NCBI RefSeq assembly: GCF_007859915.1
Contig: NZ_SJPM01000006.1
Span: forward strand, 248,001-312,000
Source of the DNA: Neorhodopirellula pilleata
GTDB lineage: Bacteria > Planctomycetota > Planctomycetia > Pirellulales > Pirellulaceae
Length of the DNA: 64,000 nt
Direction: 5' to 3'
Shown here in pieces: positions 18,218 to 27,603 of the stretch (position 1 is its first letter; each line of letters starts with the position of its first letter). A program made the translations under genes and the position numbers. Below the pieces are notes generated by a model. The model worked only from the letters and a program-made list of their open reading frames with translations. It did not search any database and was not told the DNA's origin.

Positions 18218-19162
18218 CTATTTCTTGAACGTGTATTCCGGATTGGACGTCGAAAAGTCTTCGTCGCTCAATCCCACGTTCAATTCCAAGTCGAGGTATT
18301 GATAGGACTCGATCAAAGGCAGCTCGGCTGCTTCGTCCGCGGTCAAATCGGGACCGACCAAGCTCGGGACGGCCAGATTCGCATCCGCCAGATTCGCATC
18401 CGGCCAACCGAAACTTCGGAAACTGACGACCACGTTGCGTTGGCGATCGAGCACCAACTCGGCTCGCGAAAAATCCCCCTCTCGGCCGCTCGGCCGAGAA
18501 CGGATGATTTCTAGTAACGTTAGCTCCCGCCCGTCGAACGGGTAACCTTCCGTCTTGAACACCCGGACGTCTTCGGAATCGCGGTCCTCTCCGCCTCGCT
18601 CAATCAACTTTTCGAGCAGCCGGGTCAATCCGATCTCGGTGATCGGGTACCGTTGGCCACGCATCGCCAAGAAACTGTCCGGTGCCAACGGGACCGTCAT
18701 CATGCCGCCGATCATGCCGGCTTCCCGGACGAGCATCTTGCCATCGTTTTCGTTTTCGATCCAAATCACCTCGCGGCCCTTGACCGCGTCAGGTGAATCG
18801 AAACGCAGGTACACTTTCATCGGTGAATTCGGCTTGCCGCCTCGGTGGCGGGTCGAAACTTTGATCAACGATTCCGACGGTGGCTGCAAGACGCCGCTGC
18901 GATCCTGTTCGTGTTTGATCATTCGCGCGGTGTAGTCGTCCACGTTGGCGATTGTCGACGCCAGAGCCGCTTCGGCCAGGTCGAGCATCTCCGACATGGT
19001 GACCCGTTGGCGCTCGCCGGCCTCGAAGGTGTCCGTTTGAACCGGTCGGTGATCCGATCCGGATACGTGCGCCGGCTCATGGGATGATCCAACCGCAACC
19101 AGCGATACCAACATCGCGGCGGCGAGCGAAAATCCGATCGTGGGAATAAAAGCCGATTGCAA
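18218..19162 (-). CDS. DUF1571 family secreted protein
   Basis: A protein of 314 aa with a TTG start, placed 13 bases after the upstream gene's stop. A signal peptide covers residues 1-30 (LAAAMLVSLVAVGSSH). The mature part shows the DUF1571 pattern: DYTARMIKHEQDRSGVLQ, then KVYLRFDSPDAVKGREVIW, NDGKMLVREAGMIGGM and LERLIERG-like helix, and a C-terminal SYQYLDLELNVGLSDEDF. DUF1571 proteins resemble LolA/outer-membrane lipoprotein-sorting folds; their function is unknown. It is a middle gene of the minus-strand run, after the PQQ beta-propeller gene. Confidence 0.85.
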   Translation of the reverse strand: MQSAFIPTIGFSLAAAMLVSLVAVGSSHEPAHVSGSDHRPVQTDTFEAGERQRVTMSEMLDLAEAALASTIANVDDYTARMIKHEQDRSGVLQPPSESLIKVSTRHRGGKPNSPMKVYLRFDSPDAVKGREVIWIENENDGKMLVREAGMIGGMMTVPLAPDSFLAMRGQRYPITEIGLTRLLEKLIERGGEDRDSEDVRVFKTEGYPFDGRELTLLEIIRSRPSGREGDFSRAELVLDRQRNVVVSFRSFGWPDANLADANLAVPSLVGPDLTADEAAELPLIESYQYLDLELNVGLSDEDFSTSNPEYTFKK

Positions 19163-19175
19163 AACAAAAACCTGA

Positions 19176-20549
19176 TCACTCGAACCGATAGATCGCCTGA
19201 TCGGTACGAACGATCAATGCATTATCGATGACGGCAGGCGACGCCATGATTTGGCCGGATACCTGGTTCGTCTGAACGATCTCGGCATCTTCACCGGGTG
19301 TCATCACGATCACCTCTCCTTCATGATTGCCGAAATACAAATGCCCGCCGGCGAGAATCGGCGAAGCGGAAAACTTGCCGCCGAGTCGTTTTTTCCAAAT
19401 CTCGGTTCCGTCCTGACAATCAAAACACGAGGCGACGCCGTTATCATCGACCACGTAGATCAATCCGTCGTGAATCAACGGAGAGGGTTTGGCGGGAATG
19501 CCTTTGGTGACGGTCCATCGCACATGGGTGCTCGTCACGTCGCCGCTGCCGTCGATCTTGACGGCCCACAGTTGCGGTTTGCCGAAACCGGTCGAGAAGA
19601 AAACCGTGTCATCCTGAACGACCGGCCGTGGAACGACCGAGAAGCCTTTGCCGTGATATAAACGCCAAAACTCCTCGCCGGTTTCGCTGTCGTAGGACAC
19701 CATCCACTGCGAACCCATGCACAACAATTGGTCCCGGCCGTTGGAATCCGTCGCGATGATCGGCGTGCAGTACGCTTTCTTTTGGTCACCCGTAGGGGCT
19801 TCCATCGGCGGACGATCGGTCTCCCAAAGGGTCTCGCCGGTTTGCTTGTTCAAGGCCGTCACGTACTGCCTGTCCATGCCGTCTTGGATCAAGATCAATC
19901 GGTTGCCGTGCACGAGCGGCGAGCTTCCGGGACCCACCGCGTGTTGCAACGGCAACGTGCGTTGCCACAAGATCGTGCCGCTGATCCGATCCAACGCGAA
20001 CGTTCCGAACGTCCCGAAGTGGCAATACAACGCGTCGCCGTCGATCACCGGGGTGGGCGACGCGTAGCTGTTGAGCGAGTGAATCGCATCAGGGTTTTCG
20101 ACAGTGACCAAGTCGATCGTCTTGAGAACTTTGCCGTTGGCGAAGTCGATCGCGATGGCTTTAAGTTCGATCGCTTTGGCGATCGCCAATTGACCGAATT
20201 TCTTTTCGTCGTTGTCGGTTTTCTTGAGCAGTTCCAAACGCTCTTCGTCGGTGGGAGTCCGCTCGATCGCGGTCGTGACCCAAATCACACCGTCCTGCAC
20301 GACGGGCGACGACCAAGCCTTGCCCGGCAGCGGCGTTTTCCAAGTGACGTTTTGGTCTTCGCCAAAAACGATCGGTGGTGTTTGCGAAACCACGATGCCG
20401 TCACCGCTGGGACCTCGGAACTGAGGCCAAGCGTCCAAGGCGTCGGCGGATGAACCGAGTGCCAATCCGACCGTCAGCGTCAGAACGAACGGATGGACAA
20501 ATGAACTGAGCAGCGATATCAGCCGCAAGTGAATCGGGGAGGCGGGCAT
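19176..20549 (-). CDS. PQQ-like beta-propeller repeat protein, secreted
   Basis: A protein of 457 aa from the ATG at 20549. A signal peptide spans the first 35 residues (FVHPFVLTLTVGLALGSSA). The mature start WPQFRGPSGDGIV is the common opening of planctomycete PQQ-propeller proteins. Repeated blades have the W-motif: VTWKTPLPGKAWSSPVV, GTILWQRTLPL, GETLWETDRP, GEEFWRLYHG and GTEIWKKRLGG. It resembles BamB and quinoprotein dehydrogenases, but catalytic PQQ ligands are not evident, so a structural or binding role is likelier. Probably co-transcribed with the DUF1571 gene. Confidence 0.9.
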   Translation of the reverse strand: MPASPIHLRLISLLSSFVHPFVLTLTVGLALGSSADALDAWPQFRGPSGDGIVVSQTPPIVFGEDQNVTWKTPLPGKAWSSPVVQDGVIWVTTAIERTPTDEERLELLKKTDNDEKKFGQLAIAKAIELKAIAIDFANGKVLKTIDLVTVENPDAIHSLNSYASPTPVIDGDALYCHFGTFGTFALDRISGTILWQRTLPLQHAVGPGSSPLVHGNRLILIQDGMDRQYVTALNKQTGETLWETDRPPMEAPTGDQKKAYCTPIIATDSNGRDQLLCMGSQWMVSYDSETGEEFWRLYHGKGFSVVPRPVVQDDTVFFSTGFGKPQLWAVKIDGSGDVTSTHVRWTVTKGIPAKPSPLIHDGLIYVVDDNGVASCFDCQDGTEIWKKRLGGKFSASPILAGGHLYFGNHEGEVIVMTPGEDAEIVQTNQVSGQIMASPAVIDNALIVRTDQAIYRFE

Positions 20550-20810
20550 GTGCAGGAGGGAAATCGAGGGAGAGGCGGGTCTGTGGCTGCCTCCTAAGAT
20601 AATCCATTTCGACTTGCCTGCGGTAGCAAAAGTAGGCTGGGTGAAGGAGGCTTTGCGACGAACACCCGGCTTTTGACTTTTTGGCGATTGTTGAAACGAC
20701 CCAACCCCCAATGCTCCCAACCAATGCCGGGTCTGCGCCGAAGCGGCTCCGACCCAGCCTACGTCGATCGCTGCGTTTCGCCTGCTTGCCGCAAGCCCGA
20801 ACGGTTGATG
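20550..20810. other. Intergenic region without a recognised gene
   Basis: Upstream region of the minus-strand PQQ-propeller gene. It probably holds that gene's promoter, but no convincing -35/-10 pair or operator could be picked out. It continues into palindromic repeat R1 at 20811. Confidence 0.5.
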
Positions 20811-20926
20811 CTAAGCATCGCGTGAACAATAAGTGATGGATTCTTAACGTGGCGTCGACTTTCAGTCGACGTTTCAGGGTTTGGCGACTGAAAGTCGCCA
20901 CCACTTAATGTTCACGCGATGCTTAG
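20811..20926. repeat. Palindromic repeat, family R1, full-length copy
   Basis: A nested palindrome of 116 bases. Outer arms of 25 bases at 20811-20835 and 20902-20926 (beginning CTAAGCATCGCGTGAAC) match with one mismatch. Inside are two hairpins: one at 20848-20871 built on GTCGACTttcAGTCGAC and one at 20883-20899, GGCGACTgaaAGTCGCC. Related copies lie at 41547-41625 (truncated) and 50646-50703 (the two hairpins only, inside a gene), and a head fragment is at about 31710. No coding potential. Confidence 0.9.
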
Positions 20927-20937
20927 AATACTCCGTC

Positions 20938-21495
20938 TCAGCGGGTTTGCTGTTGCCAAGGAGGCGGCATTTCCGTCCAACGCGGGGCGGGCTGCTGGCT
21001 GGCCGGCTGCGGGCTCAGCGGGGCCGGATAATTGGCGTTGTAACCGGGCCCGCTACCGTATTGAGGCTGCTGGCCGTAGGGCTGTTGACCGTATTGAGGT
21101 TGTTGGCCGTACTGAGGTTGTTGTCCATAACCCGGCTGGTCACCGTATCCCGGCTGACCTCCATACGGTGTTTGGGCATAGGGTGCTTGGGGATTGTAGG
21201 GCGCTGGTCCGGCATATCCGGCTCCCTGAACGGTCCCTTGTGCAGGCCAATTACCCTGTGGCGGCCAGGTCGCCTGATCGGGTGCCGCACCGCCGGCTTG
21301 CTGTTGCCGGGCGAGACGTTCCTGCTCGCGCTTTTCAAGCAAATCGCGGCCTTTGTCGATCGCTTGTCGCGTATCGGCTCGGATCTCGTCCTTGTTGATT
21401 TCGATCAGCGTGCGACCGTCGTTGCGATCGATCGTGAACCAACCGGCCATGAAAGCCCCGCCGATAGCTAATCCCAATAGAAGCAAAGTTCGCAT
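20938..21495 (-). CDS. Membrane-anchored Pro/Gln/Tyr/Gly-repeat protein
   Basis: A protein of 185 aa with AAGGAT 5 bases before the ATG. Residues 3-20 are a membrane helix or uncleaved signal (LLLLGLAIGGAFMAGWF). Residues about 28-70 form a charged helix (EIRADTRQAIDKGRDLLEKR). From about residue 75 the sequence is low complexity, with repeats of YGQQPQ and GQPGYGDQ that resemble prion-like or adhesive domains. No known family. The tandem repeat is also visible in the DNA at about 21060-21180. It is flanked by palindromic repeats on both sides. Confidence 0.75.
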   Translation of the reverse strand: MRTLLLLGLAIGGAFMAGWFTIDRNDGRTLIEINKDEIRADTRQAIDKGRDLLEKREQERLARQQQAGGAAPDQATWPPQGNWPAQGTVQGAGYAGPAPYNPQAPYAQTPYGGQPGYGDQPGYGQQPQYGQQPQYGQQPYGQQPQYGSGPGYNANYPAPLSPQPASQQPAPRWTEMPPPWQQQTR

Positions 21496-21625
21496 AGCTC
21501 ATCCTTGAACGTGCGGTGGTCCGAGCGTTGATCCGTGAAACGTGAAACGGATCATAGAAAAATCGTCAGAAAACGAAAGATCAATTCACTCGGTAGTATC
21601 GGCATACTCGCCCGTGGGGATGAAT

Positions 21626-21725
21626 GTGTCTAGCTTGCCAACCTAGGCTTCCTGCCAGACAAGCTGGCAGGGGAGCAATCCATGATGAATTGTGGGGTAT
21701 AAAGAGGGCGGGAGTCTGGGAACGA
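21626..21725. repeat. Structured repeat, family R3, copy A
   Basis: A 100-base element from GTGTCTAGCTTGCC to CTGGGAACGAG. It contains the hairpin CCTGCCAG-ACAAG-CTGGCAGG at about 21651-21671 and a shared tail (GTGGGGTATAAAGAGGGCGGG). Copies B (52847-52947) and C (52667-52761, reversed) share both ends. It sits just downstream of the malic enzyme gene. Confidence 0.85.
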
Positions 21726-21741
21726 GTGCACAAGCCATTGG

Positions 21742-23169
21742 TCAAGTCAAATCGAACGCCGATTTGGTTTTTCGTCGGGCGACGCCGGTTTCCATGGCGG
21801 CTTCGGAAACGGCTTTGGCTACCACCATGGCCACACGTCGATCGAAAACGCTTGGGATGATGTAATCGTCCAAGAGATCCGACTCTGGGATCACCGCCGC
21901 GATCGCTTCGGCGGCGGCCAACTTCATTTGGTTGTTGACCGTCGAGGCCCGAACGTTCAACACGCCTCGGAATAACCCAGGAAAACACAGCACGTTGTTG
22001 ATCTGGTTGGGGAAATCGCTGCGTCCGGTCGCCATGATTCGCACATGTGAGTTCGCCAGTCGTGGGTCGATTTCCGGATCGGGGTTGGCCAATGCGAACA
22101 CGACCGGATCTTCGGCCATCGACTTGATGTCGTCGAGCGTCAACACGTTGGCCGCCGAAACACCGATGAACACGTCGGCGTTCTTGATCGCCGTACTCAG
22201 CGGCCCAGAGATCTTTTCGGGGTTTGTATTTTGAGCCAACCATTGTTTGGTCCGGTCGGCTTCGGTCTCGCCCGCGTGCAGCGCCCCGGCACGGTCACAG
22301 GCGATGATGTTGGTGGCACCGGCGAGCATCAATAACTTGCAAATCGCCGTACCAGCGGCACCCGCTCCGTTGACGATAATCTTGACCTCGCTGAGTTCCT
22401 TGCCGATTCGTTTCATCGAGTTCCTCAGTCCCGCCAAAACGACGATCGCGGTGCCGTGTTGGTCGTCGTGAAATACGGGAATCTCCAATTCTTTATCGAG
22501 TCGCTCTTCGATCTCGATGCATCGTGGTGCCGAGATGTCTTCCAAATTGATACCGCCGAACGTGGGCGCGAGTTGCCGAACCGTTTCGATGATCTTTTCG
22601 GTGTCTTGGGTATCCAAGCAAATCGGGAACGCGTCGACGCCGGCGAATTCTTTAAACAACATCGCTTTGCCTTCCATCACCGGCATCGCCGCGCGGGGGC
22701 CAATGTTGCCCAATCCCAAGACGGCCGAACCGTCACTGACGACGGCAACCGTATTCTGCCGGATCGTCAGCGCGAACGAGGCGTCTGGGTCCTCGGCGAT
22801 CGAACGACAGACCCGCGCGACGCCGGGAGTGTAGGCCATCGAAAGGTCGTCACGAGTTTTGATCGGCGTCTTGGGAATGACTTCGATCTTGCCGCCCAAG
22901 TGCATCAAGAACACCCGATCGGAGACGTGGACCACTTCCACGCCGTCAACCGAACGAAGTTTTTCGACGATCGCTTTGCCGTGCTCGACGTCTTTGGCGT
23001 TGACGGTGAAGTCACGCGAGATCGCTTGGCCGGTGATGTTGACTATGTCGACCGCCCCGATGGCCCCGTCGGCGTCGCCGATCGCGGTGGTGATTCGGCC
23101 CATCGCTCCGGGCGCATCGGGATAACGAAGGCGAATGGTGATGGCGTACGTGGGGCTGTGTTGAGACAT
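21742..23169 (-). CDS. Malic enzyme with N-terminal ACT domain
   Basis: A protein of 475 aa from the ATG at 23169. Residues 1-85 form an ACT-like regulatory domain (ITIRLRYPDAPGAMGRITTA; VEVVHVSDRVFLMHLGGKI). The malic enzyme core follows: SMAYTPGVARVCR (catalytic Tyr), VMEGKAMLFKEFAGVDAFPI (Lys), NLEDISAPRC and IPVFHDDQHGTA (divalent metal site), then NGAGAAGTAICKLL (dinucleotide-binding). The reaction is oxidative decarboxylation of malate to pyruvate; NAD versus NADP preference is not certain. An ACT domain implies allosteric control by a small molecule. Single gene. Confidence 0.95.
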   Translation of the reverse strand: MSQHSPTYAITIRLRYPDAPGAMGRITTAIGDADGAIGAVDIVNITGQAISRDFTVNAKDVEHGKAIVEKLRSVDGVEVVHVSDRVFLMHLGGKIEVIPKTPIKTRDDLSMAYTPGVARVCRSIAEDPDASFALTIRQNTVAVVSDGSAVLGLGNIGPRAAMPVMEGKAMLFKEFAGVDAFPICLDTQDTEKIIETVRQLAPTFGGINLEDISAPRCIEIEERLDKELEIPVFHDDQHGTAIVVLAGLRNSMKRIGKELSEVKIIVNGAGAAGTAICKLLMLAGATNIIACDRAGALHAGETEADRTKQWLAQNTNPEKISGPLSTAIKNADVFIGVSAANVLTLDDIKSMAEDPVVFALANPDPEIDPRLANSHVRIMATGRSDFPNQINNVLCFPGLFRGVLNVRASTVNNQMKLAAAEAIAAVIPESDLLDDYIIPSVFDRRVAMVVAKAVSEAAMETGVARRKTKSAFDLT

Positions 23170-23320
23170 AACGCGCTGCGTCAAAGTGGGGGGCCAAAGA
23201 AATTGAGCCACTGACCGGTAGAATCATTTCGACCGGTTGGTTTGGTGATGGTTTTTACCATGAACGAGGTTTTCGGACAGCAGGCATCCGGGTTTCGCAA
23301 GGGCGAACTCGTAGCGAAAG

Positions 23321-23350
23321 ACGGCAAGACGGCAAGACGGCAAGACGGCA
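23321..23350. repeat. Short tandem repeat (unit ACGGCAAG)
   Basis: An 8-base unit is repeated 3.75 times without mismatch. It lies between the divergent malic enzyme and O-antigen ligase genes, so copy-number change could alter the spacing of control sites. No function is shown. Confidence 0.9.
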
Positions 23351-23450
23351 TCGAACGCTGTGTAGACGAGGGGAACTCGCGTTAATGGGTTTTCCTGAGA
23401 AATCGCCTTGACGGCTTCACCCCGTCGCCATCGTTGACCTACGTTTAACC

Positions 23451-24860
23451 ATGTTTTGGCTTGCGCTCGTTTTCACGCTCGCGATTTTGCCCTGGGCCTT
23501 TCCGGTTCTCTGGCAGGTTCGCCCGGTTCAGGCCGTTGCCAGTATCCTGTTGCTGGGGACGGTTCTAGGGCCCCCGTTTTTTGCCCTCGACGGTCCGATT
23601 CAATTGAGTCTGGATCGAATCGTGTGGCTCGGATTGATGACGGCGATGGTATTGCGAATGCTTCGTGGCGGCGAACGGATCGATTCGCTCGATCGGTTTG
23701 ATGTGATCCTGGTCGGTTTTGTCGGCTGGGCGCTGCTGAGTTGCGTGCGTTTTGGCCTGACCACGCCCCCGCATCCGCCGATCTCGCGATGGCTTTTCAT
23801 GCTCGCGATGCCGTGCACACTTTATTTTTGCATGCGACTGCGGCAAGGAAGCGACGATCAAAGTCTTCGCAAGATTGTCGACACCTTGTCAACCGCCGTG
23901 ATCATCTTGAGTACGTACTTGGCGTTGACTGCGATCTTGGAAGTCATCAACGTCCGCGCCTTGGTGTTTCCGAAATTCATCAATGACGCCAAGATCTGGG
24001 AGTTCTATGGGCGGGGACGTGGTCCGTTGCTCAACCCGGCCGGCAACGGGATCGTGATGTCGATCGGTTTGGCCGCTTGCTTGGCACGTTGTTTTGCATC
24101 GGCGCGGGCCGGTCAATTGTTCTATGGCGTTTTGGCGTTGATTGCCTTAATGGGTTGTTATAGCACTTTGACGCGAAGTGTCTGGATGGGGGCCGCCGTC
24201 ACGATCGGTTCGATCGGATTGCTCTACGCCCCGTTGAAACTGCGGATCATCGCCGTCGTGGGAATCGTGTTAGTCGGTGGCCTCGCAGTCAGCGGCTTGA
24301 AAGACTCGATTCTGGAAATCAAACGAGACAAGAATTTATCAGCTGCTGACGCGGCTAAGAGTGTCGAACTGCGTCCTCTACTCGCGGTAGTGGCGTGGGA
24401 GATGTTCAAAGACCGTCCTTTAGCCGGTCACGGATATGGGCAATACACGGTCGCGGCCGAGCCCTATCACACGGTCCGCACCCACGGTTTGCCACTCGAG
24501 TCGGTACGTCCCTACATCCAACACAACGTATTTCTTTCGACCGCCGTGGATCTTGGATTGATCGGCTTGACGATGCAAGTTCTTTTGCTCGGTTCACTCG
24601 GGTGCATCGTGTGGCAACTTTGTTGCCGTCACGCCACTGGTTCGCCGCAGCGGACGCTCGGGATGACCATGCTCGGGATGCTGAGCAGCTATCTTGTCAA
24701 CGGAATGTTTCACGACGTCGCGATCATTTCGATGGTCAACATGTACCTGCTCGGCCTAGCTGGTTTGACAATCACCGTGGCGAGGTGTTCGCGGCAGCAT
24801 CAACCGGTTGGCCTAAGCCACGAGCGGCGAGCTTCCGAACCCGGTTGGGCGACGGCTTGA
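23451..24860 (+). CDS. O-antigen ligase/polymerase-like membrane protein (Wzy_C)
   Basis: A protein of 469 aa with about ten to twelve transmembrane helices. The Wzy_C/WaaL landmark region is present: CYSTLTRSVWMGAAVTIGS (the Arg-bearing loop), then WEMFKDRPLAGHGYGQY and HNVFLSTAVDLGLIGLTM, matching the R..w.....rp..G.G......HN....l.e.G.iG pattern. These enzymes transfer or polymerise undecaprenyl-linked glycans at the periplasmic face. It may act on the product of the glycan cluster at 1-4.8 kb, which is inference. Its last 89 bases overlap the end of the convergent leucine-rich protein gene. Confidence 0.85.
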   Translation: MFWLALVFTLAILPWAFPVLWQVRPVQAVASILLLGTVLGPPFFALDGPIQLSLDRIVWLGLMTAMVLRMLRGGERIDSLDRFDVILVGFVGWALLSCVRFGLTTPPHPPISRWLFMLAMPCTLYFCMRLRQGSDDQSLRKIVDTLSTAVIILSTYLALTAILEVINVRALVFPKFINDAKIWEFYGRGRGPLLNPAGNGIVMSIGLAACLARCFASARAGQLFYGVLALIALMGCYSTLTRSVWMGAAVTIGSIGLLYAPLKLRIIAVVGIVLVGGLAVSGLKDSILEIKRDKNLSAADAAKSVELRPLLAVVAWEMFKDRPLAGHGYGQYTVAAEPYHTVRTHGLPLESVRPYIQHNVFLSTAVDLGLIGLTMQVLLLGSLGCIVWQLCCRHATGSPQRTLGMTMLGMLSSYLVNGMFHDVAIISMVNMYLLGLAGLTITVARCSRQHQPVGLSHERRASEPGWATA

Positions 24861-27603
24861 AATCAGACTCATTATGATGCATGCCAATTTTCGGATTTCG
24901 GTACGGTTCATATTGAATCGACCAACTCATCCTACCGGCCGGCGGTACGTTGTCTTGACTTTGATCACTTAAAAACAGATCGCGAAGCGTTCCTTGATAT
25001 ACTCGGGACGTGAATTGTCGTCCGCCCCAGGCATTCGCGAAGATTTCTTGGAAATCGCCTTCGCCCCAGCCCTCGATCGCCTCGTTCAATTCCGACGGCG
25101 GATTCAATGAAGCCTCAACTCGCAGTTCCATGAGTGATTTCAACCGCAACAACGGCGCAAGTTCATCGCCCGTGGAAAGGCAGCCGACCAAAGACAAAGC
25201 TTGCAGTTGGTCGCAATAACTTAGCTGCCGAACTGTATCGACACCCACATGGCTGCGATCCAAATTCGCGAAGATCAAACCCTCCAACAAACCGAGCGAT
25301 TGACAGTCTTCATCGCCTAATGGCCGTGGTTGCGACGAAACATCGACGATTCTCAGATCGGTCCAGTCGATCGCCATCAAGCGTTTCCATTTTGACAGAT
25401 CGGACAAAAGGTTCGATGGAACTTGACATTGGGGCAACCGCAACGTTTGAAGATTACTTGCCCTCGATAATGCCTCGCATTGCTCCGCATTCAGAACCGA
25501 ACGCCGTACACAAAACTCACGCAACCCAGGAATTCCTGATATTATCGCATTGGCGGGAAGTCGTTCGAATAATATTAGCGACGCGATTCCGGGGACGTTC
25601 TCGATCACGAGTTCATCGACTTTGCGACGCAGTTGGATCTTCGCATCAAGTCGAGGCAGATTGACCAAATGCACGGACGTCGCGTCGAGCGGCCGAGTAC
25701 CAAACGCCGAACACAGTCGCGGCTGGTCAACGATTCGGATCTCCCGCACTGCCGTCCAATCCAAGTTCAAATCTTCCCAGCGTTGAGGACCAGCCAACAA
25801 TTCTTCGACGGTTTCATCATCGACCCTTATATCGGAAGCGTGGATCTGCGTAAGTGAAGTGATCGAGGCGAGCTGTTTGATCTGCGACGGTTCCGTAACA
25901 CATCGAACCAAACAAATTTTCTCCAGAAATTTCATCTTGCTCCATGTGGCGAAGTCCACCTGGCGCAGATCCAGTTGTTCGATCGAAATTTCATTGAGAG
26001 GCAGGGCGTTTTGAAGCCAACGCCAAACCGGCGCCAAATTTTCGTTGTTTGCCGTTGCCGTATCCCCGCCATACAAAACCCGCTCGAGACGATCCGCATT
26101 CAAGAGTGATGAACGACGCTGCGAAGGTTGTGACAACTCCAGTCGGTGCAGGTTGGGACAACCCTGGATATTCCAGTGGCGAGTGAAAACCGTTGTTAGT
26201 GAAAGCTCCATCAAACTGCTCGCGTTTTGGATGTCCAAACTCGTAAACCAAGGCGCATAATCCGCCGAGCTCATTTGGAGGTCACGCCGCGTTCTGAACG
26301 TAGTGCTGATCGATTTAAGCTTCGGCGCATTTTCGACTTGCAAATTAATAGGCCGAAAAACAGGCACCATCAAAGTTCGAAGTTCGGGCACGTGACGCAC
26401 TTCAATCGCGACGTTCGATCTGGCCGAACGGGCTGCCGCAAGTTGCAAGGACCGCAACTTGGGAAGCCCAGACACCACGACAGGTACCCGGTTGTCTCCG
26501 GCGAACTCCAAGGACAACTGTTCAAGCTCGGGATGCGTTAATCCGTTCGCCACAAGTTCACTTTGATTGACTCCGCTGATCCAAAGTTCTTGCAAATGCG
26601 GAAGTGTCCGAAAATCAAGTTGAGCTTTAAAGGCCGGCTGCGATTCGCTCGCGTTGGCTTCCGCAGAACGCTGTTTACTCGCGGCGAACGACATCCGCAG
26701 CGAGATCAACCCCTGTGTCTTGTCGAGGAGATTCGCGACAGATTGGGAATCGGAAACACCTTCCCAGTGCAGCGTGTGCAGAAATTTCAACGAGCCCAAC
26801 GTCTGTCGCATCGACTCGCCAAGTTTTCCCTCCAATGCGATGGCTTGAATGGCGGGATGGCGGGCGATGAGATCAACTAGCTCAAATTCTGAAGTGTCCG
26901 ATGGAAACGTGCGGATGTACGGCAAAGCCTCAGGGTCAGATGGAGCGTGAAGTGGGTATTGGTCAAAACCGTAAAGGTGATTCCAAGGCTGACGTAGAGT
27001 TTTGGGCAACCACCGAAACGCCGCATGCGAAACGGTTTCGACTTGTGTGAGTTTGCCCAGACGAGCCAATCCAATCATGCGCGAGCTGGATTCCCAAAAA
27101 AGCCATCCCACGCCGCTGGCAAAGATGACCAACAACGCCGTCCAGACGATGAACATTGGCATGCGGTGACGGATCGGGACGTGGTAGTAATAAGCCAATA
27201 CGGAACCTCCGCCAACTACCAGCAAGAACGCCAATGCATCCAGACACAATGCCAAACCACTAACAAAGTGGGTGCGAGTCGTTAGTGTTTCTTGAAAGTG
27301 GATCGCGTCAAACGGGAACCCGGCGACCGACCATGAAATCAATTCTTTGCGGGGCTCGATCGCCGTTGGTTCGAGATCCGCATGCGGCGGCGCTGTGGTT
27401 GTCGGACCGACACCCGATTGTCCGGTTACCGAATGACGCATGGATACCTGAACGGTGTTGATTTCGCTAGATTCCGATGGAAACCAATCCGCGAACGAAT
27501 GCAGGACCATTCGGGGGGACGAAAGGTATAGAAAGATCGCAGTGAGCAAACATCCACACACGATCGTGCGGACGAGCTGACGTTGCTGATCGCTATGGTT
27601 CAA
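24772..27603 (-). CDS. Large membrane protein with leucine-rich-repeat-like domain
   Basis: About 943 aa from a TTG at 27603 with AGAGG 8 bases upstream. An ATG-like start at 27861 would add a basic, uncharacteristic leader and would leave almost no room for the divergent gene's promoter, so it is not preferred. Three hydrophobic helices lie in the first 200 residues (RTIVCGCLLTAIFLYL, LCLDALAFLLVVGGGSVLAY, FIVWTALLVIFASGVGWLF). About 700 residues of leucine-rich-repeat-like units follow (LPHLQELWISGVN; LPKLRSLQLAAARS; ASSLMELSLTTVF; ASNLQTLRLPQCQVP). It is probably a surface or periplasmic interaction protein. Related planctomycete proteins have no established role. It overlaps the O-antigen ligase gene tail to tail. 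Confidence 0.75.
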   Translation of the reverse strand: MNHSDQQRQLVRTIVCGCLLTAIFLYLSSPRMVLHSFADWFPSESSEINTVQVSMRHSVTGQSGVGPTTTAPPHADLEPTAIEPRKELISWSVAGFPFDAIHFQETLTTRTHFVSGLALCLDALAFLLVVGGGSVLAYYYHVPIRHRMPMFIVWTALLVIFASGVGWLFWESSSRMIGLARLGKLTQVETVSHAAFRWLPKTLRQPWNHLYGFDQYPLHAPSDPEALPYIRTFPSDTSEFELVDLIARHPAIQAIALEGKLGESMRQTLGSLKFLHTLHWEGVSDSQSVANLLDKTQGLISLRMSFAASKQRSAEANASESQPAFKAQLDFRTLPHLQELWISGVNQSELVANGLTHPELEQLSLEFAGDNRVPVVVSGLPKLRSLQLAAARSARSNVAIEVRHVPELRTLMVPVFRPINLQVENAPKLKSISTTFRTRRDLQMSSADYAPWFTSLDIQNASSLMELSLTTVFTRHWNIQGCPNLHRLELSQPSQRRSSLLNADRLERVLYGGDTATANNENLAPVWRWLQNALPLNEISIEQLDLRQVDFATWSKMKFLEKICLVRCVTEPSQIKQLASITSLTQIHASDIRVDDETVEELLAGPQRWEDLNLDWTAVREIRIVDQPRLCSAFGTRPLDATSVHLVNLPRLDAKIQLRRKVDELVIENVPGIASLILFERLPANAIISGIPGLREFCVRRSVLNAEQCEALSRASNLQTLRLPQCQVPSNLLSDLSKWKRLMAIDWTDLRIVDVSSQPRPLGDEDCQSLGLLEGLIFANLDRSHVGVDTVRQLSYCDQLQALSLVGCLSTGDELAPLLRLKSLMELRVEASLNPPSELNEAIEGWGEGDFQEIFANAWGGRQFTSRVYQGTLRDLFLSDQSQDNVPPAGRMSWSIQYEPYRNPKIGMHHNESDFKPSPNRVRKLAARGLGQPVDAAANTSPR

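Noticed and set aside
21060..21180. Periodic repeats that might suggest a CRISPR array
   Set aside because: The period is short and there are no unique spacers; the repeat is coding and translates to YGQQPQ units.
23321..23350. Tandem ACGGCAAG units as an origin iteron array
   Set aside because: There are too few units, with no replication gene or AT-rich unwinding region nearby.
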